A DNA stretch of 13,018 nt from Clostridiaceae bacterium (GTDB lineage: Bacteria > Bacillota > Clostridia > Saccharofermentanales > DTU023): positions 1 to 13,018 of the forward strand of contig JAAZGN010000105.1 of the NCBI GenBank assembly GCA_012511185.1, given 5' to 3'. Shown here in pieces: positions 12,254 through 13,018 of the stretch. The notes beneath the pieces are model-generated. The model was given only the letters and a program-made list of their open reading frames with translations, was not told the origin of the DNA and made no database searches. Made by a program: the position numbers and the translations under genes. Positions within the stretch are counted from its first letter, which is position 1; each line of letters starts with the position of its first letter.

Positions 12254-12987
12254 ACAGCCGGCGCCGGTTCCGCAAGGCCCTGTCTTTTGCTCAAAAGACC
12301 CTGGGGCGGTTCTACTATGTCCCCTACTGCGCTGTCTGCGATGAGGCGGTCCATCCTCCTCTTCCTTCGCCCTTTGTCTGCAAGGATTGCCTTTCCGTGC
12401 TTCCCTTTCGCATGGGGGCGGAGAGGATCGAATGGGAGGGACCCTTTCCCTTGTACGCTACATTTTTTTACAAGGATGCGCTGCCCAAGCTGCTCATATC
12501 CATGAAGTTTGCGGGCCGGACGGACCGCGCACAGGCGCTCGCTCCCTTGATGGCGCGAACGATCCGCCGCCACCGCCTCACTGCGGATGCCATCATCCCG
12601 GTTCCCCTTCACCGGCGCAGGAAGGCCGAACGTGGCTACAACCAGGTGTCGGTTCTGGCGGATTGTCTGGCATCATCGGTTGATACCCCAGCCGTGGACT
12701 CATTGCTGGTGCGCCACCGCTTCACAGAGCGGCAAAGTGAGGCGCATTCGGTGAAAGAGCGACACCTCCACCTGCAGGATGCCTTCCGGCTCGATCCCCT
12801 TTGCCCTGCTGCCGTGCCGCTGGGAGGGCGTACTGTTTTCCTTTTGGATGACGTTTTGACAACTGGCGCGACCATGGCCGAGGCCGCCCGCCCGCTCCTG
12901 GAAGCGGGAATTCATGTGACGGGGCTGGTGGCGGCGACCGGCAAAGACCGCTATCAGGGTTTTCTCACCGCGGCGGATCAGTGGTAA
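12250..12987 (+). CDS. comFC: ComFC/ComF-family phosphoribosyltransferase-like protein
   Basis: 245 residues, complete. ComF-family proteins are cytosolic, take part in DNA uptake (natural transformation) in some bacteria and occur widely in non-competent ones. Marks: a zinc-finger-like N-terminus with two CxxC pairs (Cys27/Cys30 and Cys44/Cys47), the family signature PVPLHRRRKAERGYNQ (117-132), a RQSEAHSVKER segment, and the type I phosphoribosyltransferase PRPP loop VFLLDDVLTTGAT (196-208). The GTG start at 12250 overlaps the recD2 stop as GTGA, indicating translational coupling. Pairing with recD2 suggests a shared DNA-processing role, which is inference. The comFA helicase partner is not in the window. 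Confidence 0.92.
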   Translation: MNSRRRFRKALSFAQKTLGRFYYVPYCAVCDEAVHPPLPSPFVCKDCLSVLPFRMGAERIEWEGPFPLYATFFYKDALPKLLISMKFAGRTDRAQALAPLMARTIRRHRLTADAIIPVPLHRRRKAERGYNQVSVLADCLASSVDTPAVDSLLVRHRFTERQSEAHSVKERHLHLQDAFRLDPLCPAAVPLGGRTVFLLDDVLTTGATMAEAARPLLEAGIHVTGLVAATGKDRYQGFLTAADQW

Positions 12988-13018
12988 GATAACCAAAACG
13001 TGAAAGAGGTGTTTCCCA
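12988..13018 (+). other. Window end after comFC
   Basis: Thirty-one bases after the comFC stop. A GTG at 13000 opens a frame to the edge, and an AAAGAGGTG sequence nearby resembles a ribosome-binding site, so a following gene may begin here or just beyond. Too short to decide. Confidence 0.3.

Overview
The window looks like a chromosomal piece of a GC-rich member of the Bacillota, probably a clostridial lineage. The evidence is a SAM-I riboswitch with an intrinsic terminator in front of metK, a stand-alone RecD2-type helicase, a ComFC-type protein, an rpiB-upp pair, and a Gram-positive-style tad (type IVb pilus/secretion) cluster with a short Flp1-like pilin and a DUF6382-like/FHA protein. 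No rRNA, tRNA, CRISPR array, insertion sequence or phage gene was seen. The species cannot be named from the sequence.

Layout, left to right. (1) 1-1418 (+): the 3' part of a gene for a repetitive surface protein, with four Ig-like repeats of about 87 residues, a (T/I)DP-rich stalk and a C-terminal membrane anchor. (2) 1419-1944: a non-coding region containing a GC-rich hairpin, two near-perfect palindromes, a possible 28-codon ORF on the minus strand, a tight cluster of DnaA-box-like 9-mers and a good sigma-A promoter for the next operon. (3) 1945-3037 (+): rpiB and upp, overlapping, ended by an intrinsic terminator at 3061-3094. (4) 8289-3104 (-): a compact tad operon read right to left: TadZ/CpaE-like protein, TadA/CpaF ATPase, a single TadB-TadC fusion protein, a 58-residue Flp-type prepilin, and a DUF6382-like/FHA protein. 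(5) 8420-12987 (+): extended -10 promoter, SAM-I riboswitch, metK, recD2 and comFC, with recD2 and comFC overlapping by GTGA. The window ends 31 bases after comFC.

How the parts fit. The tad cluster holds a motor (TadA), its platform (TadBC), a localisation-type protein (TadZ-like), the pilin and a phosphothreonine-reader protein, which together make a plausible minimal pilus or adhesion machine. No TadE/TadF pseudopilin or TadV/CpaA prepilin peptidase gene is present here, so these must be elsewhere or replaced. The first three tad genes are 2 nt apart and probably translationally coupled. A 128-nt gap with strong hairpins precedes the pilin. The metK transcript should be shut off by S-adenosylmethionine; whether recD2 and comFC follow the same control depends on promoters that cannot be seen.

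Most unusual points: the TadB-TadC fusion, the small pilin gene, the DnaA-box-like cluster away from any dnaA gene, amino-acid changes at the RpiB sugar-phosphate site, a degenerate P-loop in the TadZ-like protein, and a 116-nt near-identity between non-adjacent repeats of the surface protein gene.
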